A stretch of 64,000 nt of DNA from Bacteroidales bacterium (GTDB lineage Bacteria; Bacteroidota; Bacteroidia; Bacteroidales; UBA12077): NCBI GenBank assembly GCA_019038645.1, contig JAHOYT010000018.1:1-64000 (forward strand), given 5' to 3'. Shown here piece by piece: positions 1 through 10,404 of the stretch (the stretch's first letter is position 1; each line of letters opens with the position of its first letter). The notes under the pieces are model-generated. The model saw only the letters and a list, made by a program, of their open reading frames with translations. It did no database searches and had not been told where the DNA came from. Made by a program: the position numbers and the translations under genes.

Positions 1-126
1 TCTGATGACTATTTTGTTGATATTCAATGATTTATTTTTTTGTCATGTACTAAAAAAGCACACATAAAAGATTTATAATTTCATGTAATAATTTGATTAC
101 TTTTTCAACTAATAAAAAAATATAAA

Positions 127-1614
127 TTGAAAAGTATGTATAAATGGTTTTTATCCCATCAGTGGAAAGAAATGACCCGATCTAATTTCTGGCAGAAAAG
201 CCTGGTAATTAATATTATCATTGGTTTTTTTATGCTTATAATGTTTTCGTACCTTGTTTTACTGGGTCTTTTTATCGACAAAATATTAATCGATATTAAC
301 CCGAAAGGCGATGTTTTTGCTATGTTTAACGGAGGATTACTCTATTATTTGGGAGTTGATCTTTTCGTACGGTTTTTTATGTATAGTTTGCCGGTTATTA
401 ATATTGAATCATACCTTCATTTACCAATCCAAAAATCAAAAATATTAAATTTCCTTCTTCTGAAATCATCATTAAACATTTTTAATATATTGCCATTACT
501 GATGTTTATTCCATTTGCTTTCAAAGTTGTTGTAGTTGGTTATTCAGGGAATATTGCACTTTCCTGGATGATATTAATGGTAATCCTGATATTAAATAAT
601 AGCTTTTTATTGCATTACCTGAAACGTAGATTTATTGATAAACCAGCTATTATCGGAATTTTTGCGCTAATTCTTGTTTCAGCAATGCTTCTTGATAAGT
701 TTAATATTATCGCTTTATCAGAGTTTTCATCACAGATGTTTGTTTTTTTAGCATATAATCCGCTTTATATAATCTTTCCACTTATTTTGTTAATTCTGAT
801 TTACGGAATAAATTTTTCGTACTTAAAATCACGAATGACACTGGAAGATGTTAATGTAAAAAAACAGAAGAAAATTGATTCATTATCCAGAATAAAGTAT
901 TTCGACTCATTTGGCGATTTAGGCGAAATGATATTACTGGAAATGAAACTCGTTTGGAGAAATAAACGATGCAGGTCTGTTATTAACATGAGCCCAATAT
1001 TCCTGCTTTATGGGTTTTTCTTTTATCCGCAGGATATTTATCTGGAGGGCTTTGGCTTTTTAATTTTTGTTGGTGTGTTTATGACCGGCGGAATAATGTT
1101 TAATTATGGTCAGTATATGTTGAGCTGGGAAAGTAACTATTTCGATGGGATATTAGCTCATAACGTTGATTTTCAAAAACATTTCAGAGCGAAGTATATA
1201 ATGATTATTTCAACGGTAATTATTTCATACATATTAACTATTCCATATGTATTTTTTGGCACTAAGGTGTTAATTATCAATACGGCAACATTCTTGTTTA
1301 ATTTAGGTTTTCTTTCATTTTTATTAATGTATTTTTCGAGCAACAGCCGAAAACGAATGGATATGACAAAAAGCTCTGCGTTTAACTATCAGGGTTTGGG
1401 AGCTACAAACTGGATAATGATATTACCGTTCTTTTTATTACCAATAATAATTTGGTTACCGTTTAATTTATTTGGTTTGCCGTATATGGGAATTGGAGTG
1501 ATAGGAGGAATTGGTGTTGTGAGTTTGGCATTTCATAAATCATTAATGAAAATAATTGTAAAACGTTTCGAAGAAAAGAAACATGCAATTGCAGAAGGTT
1601 TTAGAGAATTATAG
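127..1614 (+). CDS. DUF5687-like multi-TM ABC transporter permease
   Basis: 495 aa, many hydrophobic helices, N-terminus MYKWFLSHQWKEMTRSNFWQKS typical of the family; directly upstream of an ABC ATPase. TTG start in the ORF track; internal ATG nearby. Confidence 0.75.
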   Translation: MKSMYKWFLSHQWKEMTRSNFWQKSLVINIIIGFFMLIMFSYLVLLGLFIDKILIDINPKGDVFAMFNGGLLYYLGVDLFVRFFMYSLPVINIESYLHLPIQKSKILNFLLLKSSLNIFNILPLLMFIPFAFKVVVVGYSGNIALSWMILMVILILNNSFLLHYLKRRFIDKPAIIGIFALILVSAMLLDKFNIIALSEFSSQMFVFLAYNPLYIIFPLILLILIYGINFSYLKSRMTLEDVNVKKQKKIDSLSRIKYFDSFGDLGEMILLEMKLVWRNKRCRSVINMSPIFLLYGFFFYPQDIYLEGFGFLIFVGVFMTGGIMFNYGQYMLSWESNYFDGILAHNVDFQKHFRAKYIMIISTVIISYILTIPYVFFGTKVLIINTATFLFNLGFLSFLLMYFSSNSRKRMDMTKSSAFNYQGLGATNWIMILPFFLLPIIIWLPFNLFGLPYMGIGVIGGIGVVSLAFHKSLMKIIVKRFEEKKHAIAEGFREL

Positions 1615-1685
1615 TTAAAACCTTAAGTATTTCACACTTCAGGCACTTTTTGCAAATAATAGTAAAAAATAAAAAACATAAAATA

Positions 1686-2381
1686 ATGATACAAGTTAAT
1701 AATTTAGAAAAGGCATATAACGGAACAGTTGTTTTGAATGTTCCTGAGTTGAAAATTGAAAAAGGCGAAAGTTTTGGTTTAGTTGGAAATAATGGAGCTG
1801 GAAAAACAACCTTTTTCAGGTTAATACTCGATTTAATTAAAGCAAATAAGGGCGAAGTACTATCGCAGGGAATTGATGTTAAAAAAACAGCTGTATGGAA
1901 GTCGTACACAGGTTCATATTTAGACGAAGGTTTTTTAATTGACTTTCTGACTCCTGAAGAATATTTCGATTTTATTGCGAGTGTTAATAACCTGTCTCAA
2001 GGCGATGTAAAGAAATTTATGGATCAGTTCGAAGATTTCTTTAATGGCGAAATCATTGGAAAGAAAAAATATATAAGAGAATTATCACGTGGGAATAAAC
2101 AAAAAGTAGGAATTGCAGCTTCGATAATGACTGATCCGGAAATTTTAGTACTCGATGAGCCATTTGGAAGCCTTGATCCGTCGACACAAATCAGGTTGAA
2201 GAATCTTTTAAAGCAATTAAAGCAGGAAAATGGCCTTACTATGTTAATTTCGAGCCATGATCTGAACCATGTAACTGAAGTTTGTGAACGAATTGTTGTT
2301 TTAGATAAAGGAAATATTATTCACGATATAAAAACACAAGAAGATACTTTAAAAGAACTTGAAAGTTATTTTGCAGTTTAA
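1686..2381 (+). CDS. ABC transporter ATP-binding protein
   Basis: Walker A GNNGAGKTT, signature LSRGNKQK, Walker B ILVLDEP, H-loop SSHD. In-frame ATG at 1686 is the better start than 1650. Confidence 0.9.
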   Translation: MIQVNNLEKAYNGTVVLNVPELKIEKGESFGLVGNNGAGKTTFFRLILDLIKANKGEVLSQGIDVKKTAVWKSYTGSYLDEGFLIDFLTPEEYFDFIASVNNLSQGDVKKFMDQFEDFFNGEIIGKKKYIRELSRGNKQKVGIAASIMTDPEILVLDEPFGSLDPSTQIRLKNLLKQLKQENGLTMLISSHDLNHVTEVCERIVVLDKGNIIHDIKTQEDTLKELESYFAV

Positions 2382-2798
2382 AATTATTGTCATTCCGGCC
2401 TTGAGCCGGAATCTATTCTTCTTTTAATTTCAAACTGAGTAATAAGAAGCGCGACATAAAAGAAAAAATGTTGTTCATACTTCGATGAACTTAGCATGAC
2501 AACATTTTGTCTTTTCGGACAGTTATGCTTATGTAATGGTTTGCTTTATAATTATTTGGGCTGGAGTTTGTACAGGGAATCTATTATATATAAATTAATA
2601 TTTTCTTAAAATTTAAAGCGTTTTATCAGATCGAAATAACAGCGTATTTTAAGTGTAAATTATTAATAACAAACTATTTGAAATCAGATTATTTATTTCT
2701 ACATTTATGTCATAAAAATTATATTTGGCATTCCTTAATTATTGTTTTTTGAATAGATTTTTGGTATTTGTTATATAAATAATTTAATCTACAGGTTC

Positions 2799-3494
2799 AT
2801 GAAAAATTTATTATTATTAATTGTCGTAATACTTTTTGGTATTAATCAGGTAGCTTATTCGCAGGATATAATTCTTATGAAAAGTGGTGAGGAAATTAAG
2901 GCTGTTGTTAATGAAGTTGCTGTAGATGTAATAAAATATAAAAAATTTGAAAATCCTGAAGGGCCTTTATACACTATAGAAAAAAATAAGCTTGTGATGA
3001 TAACTTATTAAAATGGCTCAAAGGATATATTTTCTGAATTACCCAAAATAATTCCACAGGAACAAAAACAAGAAGAAACAAAGCAGAATAGTGTTTTAAT
3101 TGCCAAAAGGGGAGCGGTAAAGCAAAATAATGTATACCTAACCAAAGCTGATGTTAGAACTTTAATGGTAAATAATACCGATGCTCTTGAATTGTATAAT
3201 TCCGGAAAAAATTTAATTCTTGTTGGAGATGTTTCCGGCTATGTTGGATTGGGTGTTATTGTTGTTGCAGCAATTGTTGAAAAGCAAGGTAATTTCAAAG
3301 AAAATAGCGCTAATATGGTTGGACTTGTTAGTGGTGTTGCTTTACTTGCTACAAGCATGACCTTTACCTTTACAGGAAGAAGTAAAATTAAAAAAGCAGT
3401 AAACCGATATAATTCTGATTTAAACAAACCTGTGTCTTATAAAATAGATTTTGGAATAAACCAGAATGGAATTGCTTTAACGCTAAATTTTTAA
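2799..3494 (+). pseudogene. Secreted/membrane hypothetical protein interrupted by in-frame TAA at 3009-3011
   Basis: ORFs 2799-3011 and 3165-3494 are in the same frame and the sequence between them is open: MITY*NGSKDIFSELPKIIPQEQ...; signal peptide at N-terminus, TM/glycine-rich segment in second half. Confidence 0.65.
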
Positions 3495-3565
3495 GTTAGA
3501 GTAATATCTTTAACATTTTATTTTAATTAGATGATATAATTTATATTTTCAAAATCTATTTTGAT

Positions 3566-3937
3566 ATGATAACTGCAAAATTTAATCTTAAGGAAGAATA
3601 TTTAGATTCAATCTTTGAAGGAGATATAAAAAAACAAGATCTTATTGATTATATTGATGCTACAAGATTAAACAAATCATACCCGCGCAAGCTCAAAATA
3701 TTAACGGATTCAACAAAGGCAAGCCTGTTAGTTTCCAAAGAAGACCTAAAATTGGTGGTTGAGGCAAATTTGAAATCATTAGAGCACTACGATTTTATTA
3801 CCGATGCAATTATAACTTTATATCCAAAAGAAACTGCATATTCAGTACTTTACAAAGAAATGAGTGCAACAAATAAGTATAAATTTGAAGTGTTTACAAG
3901 CAGGGAAGCTGCTTTGGCATGGCTTTTAAGAGAATAA
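3566..3937 (+). CDS. Small STAS/SpoIIAA-like fold hypothetical protein
   Basis: 123 aa; alternating strand/helix pattern and C-terminal EVFTSREAALAWL resemble the 8060-8437 ORF (VRPFSTVEAAKKWI). Confidence 0.45.
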   Translation: MITAKFNLKEEYLDSIFEGDIKKQDLIDYIDATRLNKSYPRKLKILTDSTKASLLVSKEDLKLVVEANLKSLEHYDFITDAIITLYPKETAYSVLYKEMSATNKYKFEVFTSREAALAWLLRE

Positions 3938-3989
3938 TATATCTTATTTAAGAATCATAAAGTCCAAAAAGGATTAAGATTGTTCATAT

Positions 3990-4115
3990 TTCGACAGGCC
4001 TGACTGCCGGTTTAACTGCCGAAGGAAGTCAGGCAGGCTTAATATGACAGCTGTCGAATAATCAAGCTGTCACACTGAGCAATGTCATCCTGAGCTTGTC
4101 GAAGGATGTCGATGT
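3990..4115. repeat. Cluster of short inverted repeats (REP-like intergenic elements)
   Basis: GCCTGACT(3998-4005)/AGTCAGGC(4027-4034); TGACAGCT(4045-4052)/AGCTGTCA(4065-4072); CATCC...GGATG in gtcatcctgagcttgtcgaaggatgtc. Confidence 0.6.
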
Positions 4116-4158
4116 GTAGACAAGAAAAAAGAAGCTTTTGAGACAGCCCCTTTTATTT

Positions 4159-5232
4159 TTATAAGGATACTATTTCCCCAATTTTCGGATTCTGAATTAA
4201 TACATTATTCTTAGTGGATGCTTCGTTGGCACGCTCAATAGGTTCTGTCCATGTATGTATACTTAACTTGAATTTACTCCAATGAATTGGTAACAGATAT
4301 TTCCCTTTTAAATCGATGTGTGCCTGCACAGTTTGTTCGGGCATAGCATGAATTTGAGGCCAGCCCTCATTATATTGACCACATTCTATAAATGTAAGAT
4401 CAAAAGGTCCGTGCTCATCACCAATTTCTTTAAAATGTTTTCCATAACCTGAATCGCCACCAAAAAATACTTTATGATTTTTTGAAGTAATTACCCACGA
4501 GCACCATAAAGTTTTATCCCGGTCGTGAGTTCCTCTTCCGGAAAAGTGCCGGGCAGGAGTGGAAGTTAAAATTAAATCTGTATCAAACTTTAAGGAATCG
4601 CCCCAATCGGCAATTTCAATTTTTTCTTCCGGAATTCCCCATCGAATTAAATGAGCATCTACACCAAGTGGAACATAAAACTTTTTAGTTTTGGAGTCTA
4701 TCTTTTGTATTGTTTTATAATCAAGATGATCATAATGATCATGGGAAATAAGTACAATATCAATGTCAGGTAAATCTGCAACCGAATATTCATTATTATA
4801 ATCGAACGATTTATTTAGGAACGATACAGGCGATGCGGCTTTACTAAAAACAGGATCGGTTAAAATAATTTTTCCGTCTATTTTTATAAGAACTGTTGAA
4901 TGGCCAAACCATGTATAATTAAGACTATTGTTATTTTGTAAAAACTGTTCTTTAACAAACGGAATAGTTTTTATCGGCTCTGAAGGTTTTCCATTTTCAA
5001 CTCCGGCAATGAATTTTCTCATTGCTTTTCTTGTTGAACCATCTTTAGGTGTCATTACAGTATGTTCAAGGTTTTGGAATTTACCATCTTTAAAGTTTGG
5101 CGATTTGTTTAATCTTTCGGTATTTATTTCCTTTTGTTTACCTCCAAAAGTGGGGTGGAATTTTGTGAATATTTTTACGCCAATTATAAAAACTACAATA
5201 CTTGATATAATAATAATTAATGTCATCTTCAT
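4159..5232 (-). CDS. MBL-fold metallo-hydrolase (UlaG/NAPE-PLD-like)
   Basis: HDHYDHLD metal motif, WFGHSTVLIKIDG, GGDSGYGKHF; N-terminal TM anchor. Confidence 0.88.
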   Translation of the reverse strand: MKMTLIIIISSIVVFIIGVKIFTKFHPTFGGKQKEINTERLNKSPNFKDGKFQNLEHTVMTPKDGSTRKAMRKFIAGVENGKPSEPIKTIPFVKEQFLQNNNSLNYTWFGHSTVLIKIDGKIILTDPVFSKAASPVSFLNKSFDYNNEYSVADLPDIDIVLISHDHYDHLDYKTIQKIDSKTKKFYVPLGVDAHLIRWGIPEEKIEIADWGDSLKFDTDLILTSTPARHFSGRGTHDRDKTLWCSWVITSKNHKVFFGGDSGYGKHFKEIGDEHGPFDLTFIECGQYNEGWPQIHAMPEQTVQAHIDLKGKYLLPIHWSKFKLSIHTWTEPIERANEASTKNNVLIQNPKIGEIVSL

Positions 5233-5237
5233 TTTAT

Positions 5238-5783
5238 TTAATTTATGTATTTTGATTTTATAAAGTTTACGAGATTCAGATTTGCTTCCTCATCTTTATT
5301 TTGTTTATGCATGCTTGATAATCCTGCAATAGTTAAAAACAGGTACTTCATTTCCATTTCTGGATTTTCATAGTTTAATTTTGTGAATGCTTTTTCTAGA
5401 ATTTCTTCAAGTTGCTTAAAGATTTCAGTGTTATGATATTTAGCTGCAATTTCGGGGCTTTGAAACTTTAAGGAGCTTACTAATTGCCAATAATCTTTAT
5501 TTTCTTTCATTATAATTACAGGAAAGTCAATAGCTTGTGAAATAATTTTCTTAGGATCATTTTCGTTAAGTAATTCCGTAGTATAGTCTTCAATTGATTG
5601 TGTACCAATTGCGACAATTGCATCAAGCAATCCTTCTTTATTCCCAAAATGCCTGAATATTAAGCCTTCAGAAACTCCTGCTGCTTTTGCAATTTTACTT
5701 GTGGATGTATTTACATAACCCTGGTTTGCAAATAATTCCAAAGAAACGTTTAATATGTTATCTCTTTTTATAGTCATAATCAA
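5238..5783 (-). CDS. TetR/AcrR family transcriptional regulator
   Basis: N-terminal HTH ILNVSLELFANQGYVNTSTSKIAKAAGVSEGLIFRHFGNKEGLL; immediately upstream of the MBL gene on the same strand. Confidence 0.92.
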   Translation of the reverse strand: MIMTIKRDNILNVSLELFANQGYVNTSTSKIAKAAGVSEGLIFRHFGNKEGLLDAIVAIGTQSIEDYTTELLNENDPKKIISQAIDFPVIIMKENKDYWQLVSSLKFQSPEIAAKYHNTEIFKQLEEILEKAFTKLNYENPEMEMKYLFLTIAGLSSMHKQNKDEEANLNLVNFIKSKYIN

Positions 5784-5918
5784 TATAAAAGTGAGTAATC
5801 ACTTACAAAAGTAATAATTATTTTTGAATTACAATATTTTTTGTGAAATATTTAATGAACTACAATCATATTATTGAAATTATTACGTTAAATATTTAAT
5901 TTAGAACCTATTCAAAGT

Positions 5919-6761
5919 ATGCTTTTAAAAATTAAGTTAATAAATATTATTTGCGTTTTCTTACTTTCTTCGATTTCAGCTTGTGGACAGATAACAGAAA
6001 ATACAAGTTCGATTAATATCACCGGAATGACAGTTGAAAAACGATTTATTCCGCCTTTATCTTATAAAGGAATTGAACTTGATCCAAATACTTTTCAATT
6101 TTATCTCAGGAGCTTACCGTTGAAGTCTCATAGCACGAAGGTTAAATTCTATAACGGAATTATAAAACCAAATTATTGGGTTTATGAAGCGGTTGTGGAT
6201 ATTGATGTAGGTGAACGTAATCTGCAGCAATGTGCCGATGCTGTTATGAGATTAAAAGCAGAGTATCTTTATAAATCAGAGCAATTCGATAAGATACATT
6301 TTAATTTTACCAATGGTTTTCGTGTTGATTATTCTGAGTGGATGAAAGGGAAAAGAATAGTTGTTGAAGGAAATAAAACATATTGGAAAGATCAGGCTTC
6401 TCCATCCAATACCTACCATAGTTTTAGAAAATACATGAATATTATTTTTGCTTATGCCGGAACTCTTTCACTATCTAATGAAATGATTTCGGTAGATATA
6501 AAGAACATTCAAATTGGTGATGTTTTTATTCAGGGTGGTAGTCCCGGCCATGCAGTAATTGTTGTAGATATGGCAATAGACTCAAACCAGAATAAAGTGT
6601 TTTTATTAGCACAAAGTTATATGCCGGCACAGGATATTCAAATTCTGGTTAATCCTGATAACAGGAAATTAAGTCCATGGTATAACCTGGATTTTGAAGG
6701 AGATCTGGTTACACCTGAATGGACTTTCAAAAAAAGCGATTTAAAACGATTTAAAGATTAG
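5919..6761 (+). CDS. DUF4846 domain-containing protein
   Basis: 280 aa with signal peptide; RSLPLKSHSTKVKFYNG, QCADAVMRLKAEYLY, GGSPGHAVIVVDMA motifs. Confidence 0.75.
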   Translation: MLLKIKLINIICVFLLSSISACGQITENTSSINITGMTVEKRFIPPLSYKGIELDPNTFQFYLRSLPLKSHSTKVKFYNGIIKPNYWVYEAVVDIDVGERNLQQCADAVMRLKAEYLYKSEQFDKIHFNFTNGFRVDYSEWMKGKRIVVEGNKTYWKDQASPSNTYHSFRKYMNIIFAYAGTLSLSNEMISVDIKNIQIGDVFIQGGSPGHAVIVVDMAIDSNQNKVFLLAQSYMPAQDIQILVNPDNRKLSPWYNLDFEGDLVTPEWTFKKSDLKRFKD

Positions 6762-6763
6762 TA

Positions 6764-7864
6764 TTACTGAACCTGCGACAAGGCATAAATTGCAAATGAA
6801 CCTAACCAGTGACCACCTTCATAACTATCACCAACAACATTCGGTAAAGAATATACAATATGCTCATTGGCAATTTTCTTCAAATGATTATACTCTTCAA
6901 AATTATTGGCAATTCCGTATAAGCACCATGCTCTGCTAAAATTTAAACCATCAAGATGAACTAATTTACCGTCTGTTCTATCCAGAATTATTGCAGTTTC
7001 CAGGTTGAAATCTGTATCTGATAATTGAGGAAGAAATTTGCACAACCAGGTTTTAAATTCATCCTTAGTTAAAACACGTCTCATAAGATCAGCTTCTTCC
7101 AGACAAGGTGAAAGGAAATCAAAACCACTCGGTTCCCAGCTTAACGGACATTGTTTGTCTTTAAAATAGAAATCGCGTGCTCTGCTTTCAATTAATGTTT
7201 TTAATTCAGTGCTATTTGTTGTGTTTGCAAAATCCCAGGCAAATGTAAGTCCAAAAGCAGTATTGGTATGTTCGCCAACTCTTATGGGATATTTTAAACG
7301 GGGAAGGAAATCAATATATTTCTCAACGATAAAATCTGTAAGAGGTTGTAAATTGTTTTCAAGTTCTTTTGCTATAGGATTATCCCAGGTATGCAATTCT
7401 TCGGCAAGTTTTAGAAGCCATGCCCATCCGTAAGTTCTTTCATACGATTTTTCTGTTGATCTTTTAAAATATTCAAGCTCCGACATGATGTTTTCTGCTG
7501 ATATATTTTCTTTGAGTTTTTGCTCAATTAATTCATGCTCATCTAATTCAGAAAAGGTTTTAAGCAACCTTATTAGTGTCCAGTGTCCATGAACAGATGA
7601 ATGCCAGTCAAAGCAACCATAAAATGCAGGATGTAACTCTTTGGGTGTTCCAAGATCATTTTCATCAGCTAAAGTTTGACCCAATTTATTTGGAAATTCC
7701 TGTTGCATGCAATGTAAAGGCATTTGTGCAAGTCTATTTGCTTGTTCTGCATCCAATTTCAAAAATGCCGTAGTTGACTTGCTTAAATCTTTTGGTTGAT
7801 CATGTTTTTCTGATGTGCAAGCGAAAATTGCAGAAACTAAAAGTATTAATAGTATTTTTTTCAT
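6764..7864 (-). CDS. DUF2891 domain-containing lipoprotein
   Basis: Lipobox-like IFAC; HPAFYGCFDWHSSVHGHW and GGHWLGSFAIYAL motifs. Confidence 0.85.
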   Translation of the reverse strand: MKKILLILLVSAIFACTSEKHDQPKDLSKSTTAFLKLDAEQANRLAQMPLHCMQQEFPNKLGQTLADENDLGTPKELHPAFYGCFDWHSSVHGHWTLIRLLKTFSELDEHELIEQKLKENISAENIMSELEYFKRSTEKSYERTYGWAWLLKLAEELHTWDNPIAKELENNLQPLTDFIVEKYIDFLPRLKYPIRVGEHTNTAFGLTFAWDFANTTNSTELKTLIESRARDFYFKDKQCPLSWEPSGFDFLSPCLEEADLMRRVLTKDEFKTWLCKFLPQLSDTDFNLETAIILDRTDGKLVHLDGLNFSRAWCLYGIANNFEEYNHLKKIANEHIVYSLPNVVGDSYEGGHWLGSFAIYALSQVQ

Positions 7865-8059
7865 ATTTCAGAGTTTAATTTCAAAAGTTACTAAGTTACT
7901 ATTTCTTTCATTTGATGTCAAAACACTACAAAAAGTTTAACCATAAGATTAAATTGATTTGAACTTTATTGTAAATATTATTAACTTGCTATAGGTTTAA
8001 TATGCAAAAAAGGTTTTGTGGAAATTGAGGTCATAACAAAAGAAAAATAATTTAAATTC

Positions 8060-8437
8060 ATGGCTAAAGTAGAGTATACACATGAGATTATTAACGGAAA
8101 AGGAATAATGACAAGAAAATTCTATGGCAAAATTGATGCAGATTATATTATTGATTCTTTTGTATATTTAATTGATAATAATTTGATTAAAGATAATTGT
8201 ATTGGTATTATTTCTGATTTTTGTAATGCAACAATTGAGATGGATATAAAAGATTTTAAAAAAGTAATAGCCTTTATTAAACAAAATAAAAAATCAATTA
8301 ACTTGAAACTTGCTGCAATAGTTGATACTCCAAATAAATCTGTTTTCCCTTTTCTGGCCCAATCTTTTGATATGCCAGTTCGTCCATTTAGCACTGTTGA
8401 AGCAGCAAAAAAATGGATAATTTCAGTAGATGATTAA
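8060..8437 (+). CDS. Small STAS/SpoIIAA-like fold hypothetical protein
   Basis: 125 aa; similar layout to 3566-3937. Confidence 0.45.
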   Translation: MAKVEYTHEIINGKGIMTRKFYGKIDADYIIDSFVYLIDNNLIKDNCIGIISDFCNATIEMDIKDFKKVIAFIKQNKKSINLKLAAIVDTPNKSVFPFLAQSFDMPVRPFSTVEAAKKWIISVDD

Positions 8438-8513
8438 ATAAACAAAAAAATATTTGTAATTCAGCTGCTCCACTTTTTGTGAATTGATCATAAAGTGCTA
8501 TTTTCGAATCCGT

Positions 8514-9401
8514 ATGTTATTTTCTGCTCTAAAATACGATGAACCAGTTTTTCGTCCGCCTGGCGAAGCACGATCTGCTATTCTGCAAGCTACTTTGGGT
8601 TGTTCGTGGAATAAGTGCGCATTTTGTGAAATGTACACATCTAAAAAATTCAAAATACGAAGCTTTGATGAATTGAAGCCTGAGATTGAAACTCTGTCAA
8701 AAGTTTATAAAGGAGTAAAAAAAGTATTTTTAGCTGATGGGAATGCATTCGTTTTATCGGCTGGTAAGTTAATTCCTATAGTTAGTGAGATCAATAATCA
8801 ATTTGGGAAATTACAACGTATTTCCTCATATGCTTTGCCTAAGGATATTTTAAATAAATCAGAAAGTGAATTGAAAGAGTTAAAAAGCCTTGGCTTAAAA
8901 CTTTTATATATTGGAATAGAAACCGGTGATAATGATTTACTTAAACTTATTAATAAAGGAGAAACTTTTAATTCAACCATTGATGGAATATTAAAAGCTC
9001 ATGAAGCAGGAATTGATACATCAATAATGATTATTAATGGATTAGGCGGAAAAAAATATTCTAAACAGCATGCATTAAAATCTGCAGAAATTATTAATCA
9101 GGTAAGCCCAAAATTTCTGTCTACACTCACTTTAAGTTTACCATACGGTTTAGATCATTTCCAAAACAGGTTTAAAGGCGAATATCAACAGCAAACAATT
9201 GTTGAGCTTTTTGAAGAGTTAAAATTATTTATTGAACACATGAATGTGGAGAATACAATATACAGAAGCAATCATGTTTCAAATAACCTGCCGTTACAGG
9301 GTACATTATCAAAAGATAAGGATCAGCTTATCGAATCGCTTCTATTTGCAATAGAAAATACTCCTGCAAATAAATATCCATCGGCACCTGCATTTCTTTA
9401 A
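8514..9401 (+). CDS. Radical SAM protein
   Basis: Cys cluster GCSWNKCAFCEMY, FLADGNAF, LYIGIETGD, MIINGLGG; ATG at 8514 preferred over 8484. Confidence 0.88.
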   Translation: MLFSALKYDEPVFRPPGEARSAILQATLGCSWNKCAFCEMYTSKKFKIRSFDELKPEIETLSKVYKGVKKVFLADGNAFVLSAGKLIPIVSEINNQFGKLQRISSYALPKDILNKSESELKELKSLGLKLLYIGIETGDNDLLKLINKGETFNSTIDGILKAHEAGIDTSIMIINGLGGKKYSKQHALKSAEIINQVSPKFLSTLTLSLPYGLDHFQNRFKGEYQQQTIVELFEELKLFIEHMNVENTIYRSNHVSNNLPLQGTLSKDKDQLIESLLFAIENTPANKYPSAPAFL

Positions 9402-9442
9402 TTATTTGTAATTTAGATTGGCTAATAATAAAACTCAAAATT

Positions 9443-9760
9443 ATGAATGACATTTTTATCGCTTTAATAATTGGTATAATTGCCGGAGTAATTGATGTTA
9501 TTCCAATGCTTATTCAAAAACTCAATAGATTTGCAAACTTGGCTGCTTTTACCCATTGGGTTATTTTAGGATTAATAATTCCATTTGTTAGCTGGAATAT
9601 TGACCCTTGGTTAAAAGGCCTGATTATTGGAGAACTTACAGCAATTCCTGTGATATTAATGGTTATACAAAAGGATAGAAAATCTGTTATTCCAATACTC
9701 CTCATGTCAGCACTTTTGGGAATTGGAGTGGCAATTGCCGGAGCAAGGTTTATAGGATAA
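9443..9760 (+). CDS. Small integral membrane protein
   Basis: 105 aa with about 4 predicted TM helices. Confidence 0.6.
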   Translation: MNDIFIALIIGIIAGVIDVIPMLIQKLNRFANLAAFTHWVILGLIIPFVSWNIDPWLKGLIIGELTAIPVILMVIQKDRKSVIPILLMSALLGIGVAIAGARFIG

Positions 9761-9770
9761 TTAACATATT

Positions 9771-9812
9771 AAAAAAGTAGGTTCTGGTTATATTCAGAGC
9801 CTACTCATTTTA
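9771..9812. terminator. Bidirectional hairpin between convergent genes
   Basis: GTAGGTTCTG...CAGAGCCTAC flanked by A-run and T-rich sequence. Confidence 0.6.
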
Positions 9813-9822
9813 ATTTAGAAAT

Positions 9823-10404
9823 CTAGTACAAATCTTTTTCAGCTTTAAAATTTTCTAAATTTTCCTTAGCTATTTCCAGAGCTTTCTGGTATTCTTTTAG
9901 TTTAGGATTATATTGTTTAAGTTTTTCTTTCCCTTTTGTATTATTAGATTTCGCCTTTACCAACTTTTTATCTTCAGCGCTTAACCTTTTGTCAATTGAT
10001 TTGATTTCAGTTTTATAGGAAGTATTAAGAGCTTTCAATTCAGTTTCAATTGATTTTGCATCTTCATCATCAGCTTTTTTAAGTTGCTTAACCAGAATTT
10101 TACGTTGCGCATTATTTTCTTTCAAAAAAAGTTTTTCTTCACCGACAATAACCTTTTGTTCATTATTTGATTCCATAGCCATTTCATAACCTTTATTTAT
10201 TAGGCTATCCGCCTGAACAATTTTGATTTTTGTAAGTCTGATTTTTTCTTCAATTCGCGAAACTTTCTCTTCCAGTTTCATCAATTTAAGTTCATCTTTA
10301 CTTAAGTTTTCGGTTGCAGGATCCTGTGCACACAACATATTGCTGGTTAAAAATATAATTAGAAATGCAATTGCCGATAGAAATTTGAATGGATTATTTT
10401 TCAT
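9823..10404 (-). CDS. Secreted coiled-coil hypothetical protein
   Basis: Signal peptide then Lys/Glu-rich heptads. Confidence 0.6.
   Translation of the reverse strand: MKNNPFKFLSAIAFLIIFLTSNMLCAQDPATENLSKDELKLMKLEEKVSRIEEKIRLTKIKIVQADSLINKGYEMAMESNNEQKVIVGEEKLFLKENNAQRKILVKQLKKADDEDAKSIETELKALNTSYKTEIKSIDKRLSAEDKKLVKAKSNNTKGKEKLKQYNPKLKEYQKALEIAKENLENFKAEKDLY

Noticed and set aside
1601-1909. 102-aa minus-strand ORF over the ABC ATPase start
   Set aside because: Antisense to an ABC ATPase with all canonical motifs; no own family signature.
8461-8520. Possible tRNA T-loop (TTCGAATCC) upstream of the radical SAM gene
   Set aside because: No cloverleaf could be formed around it.
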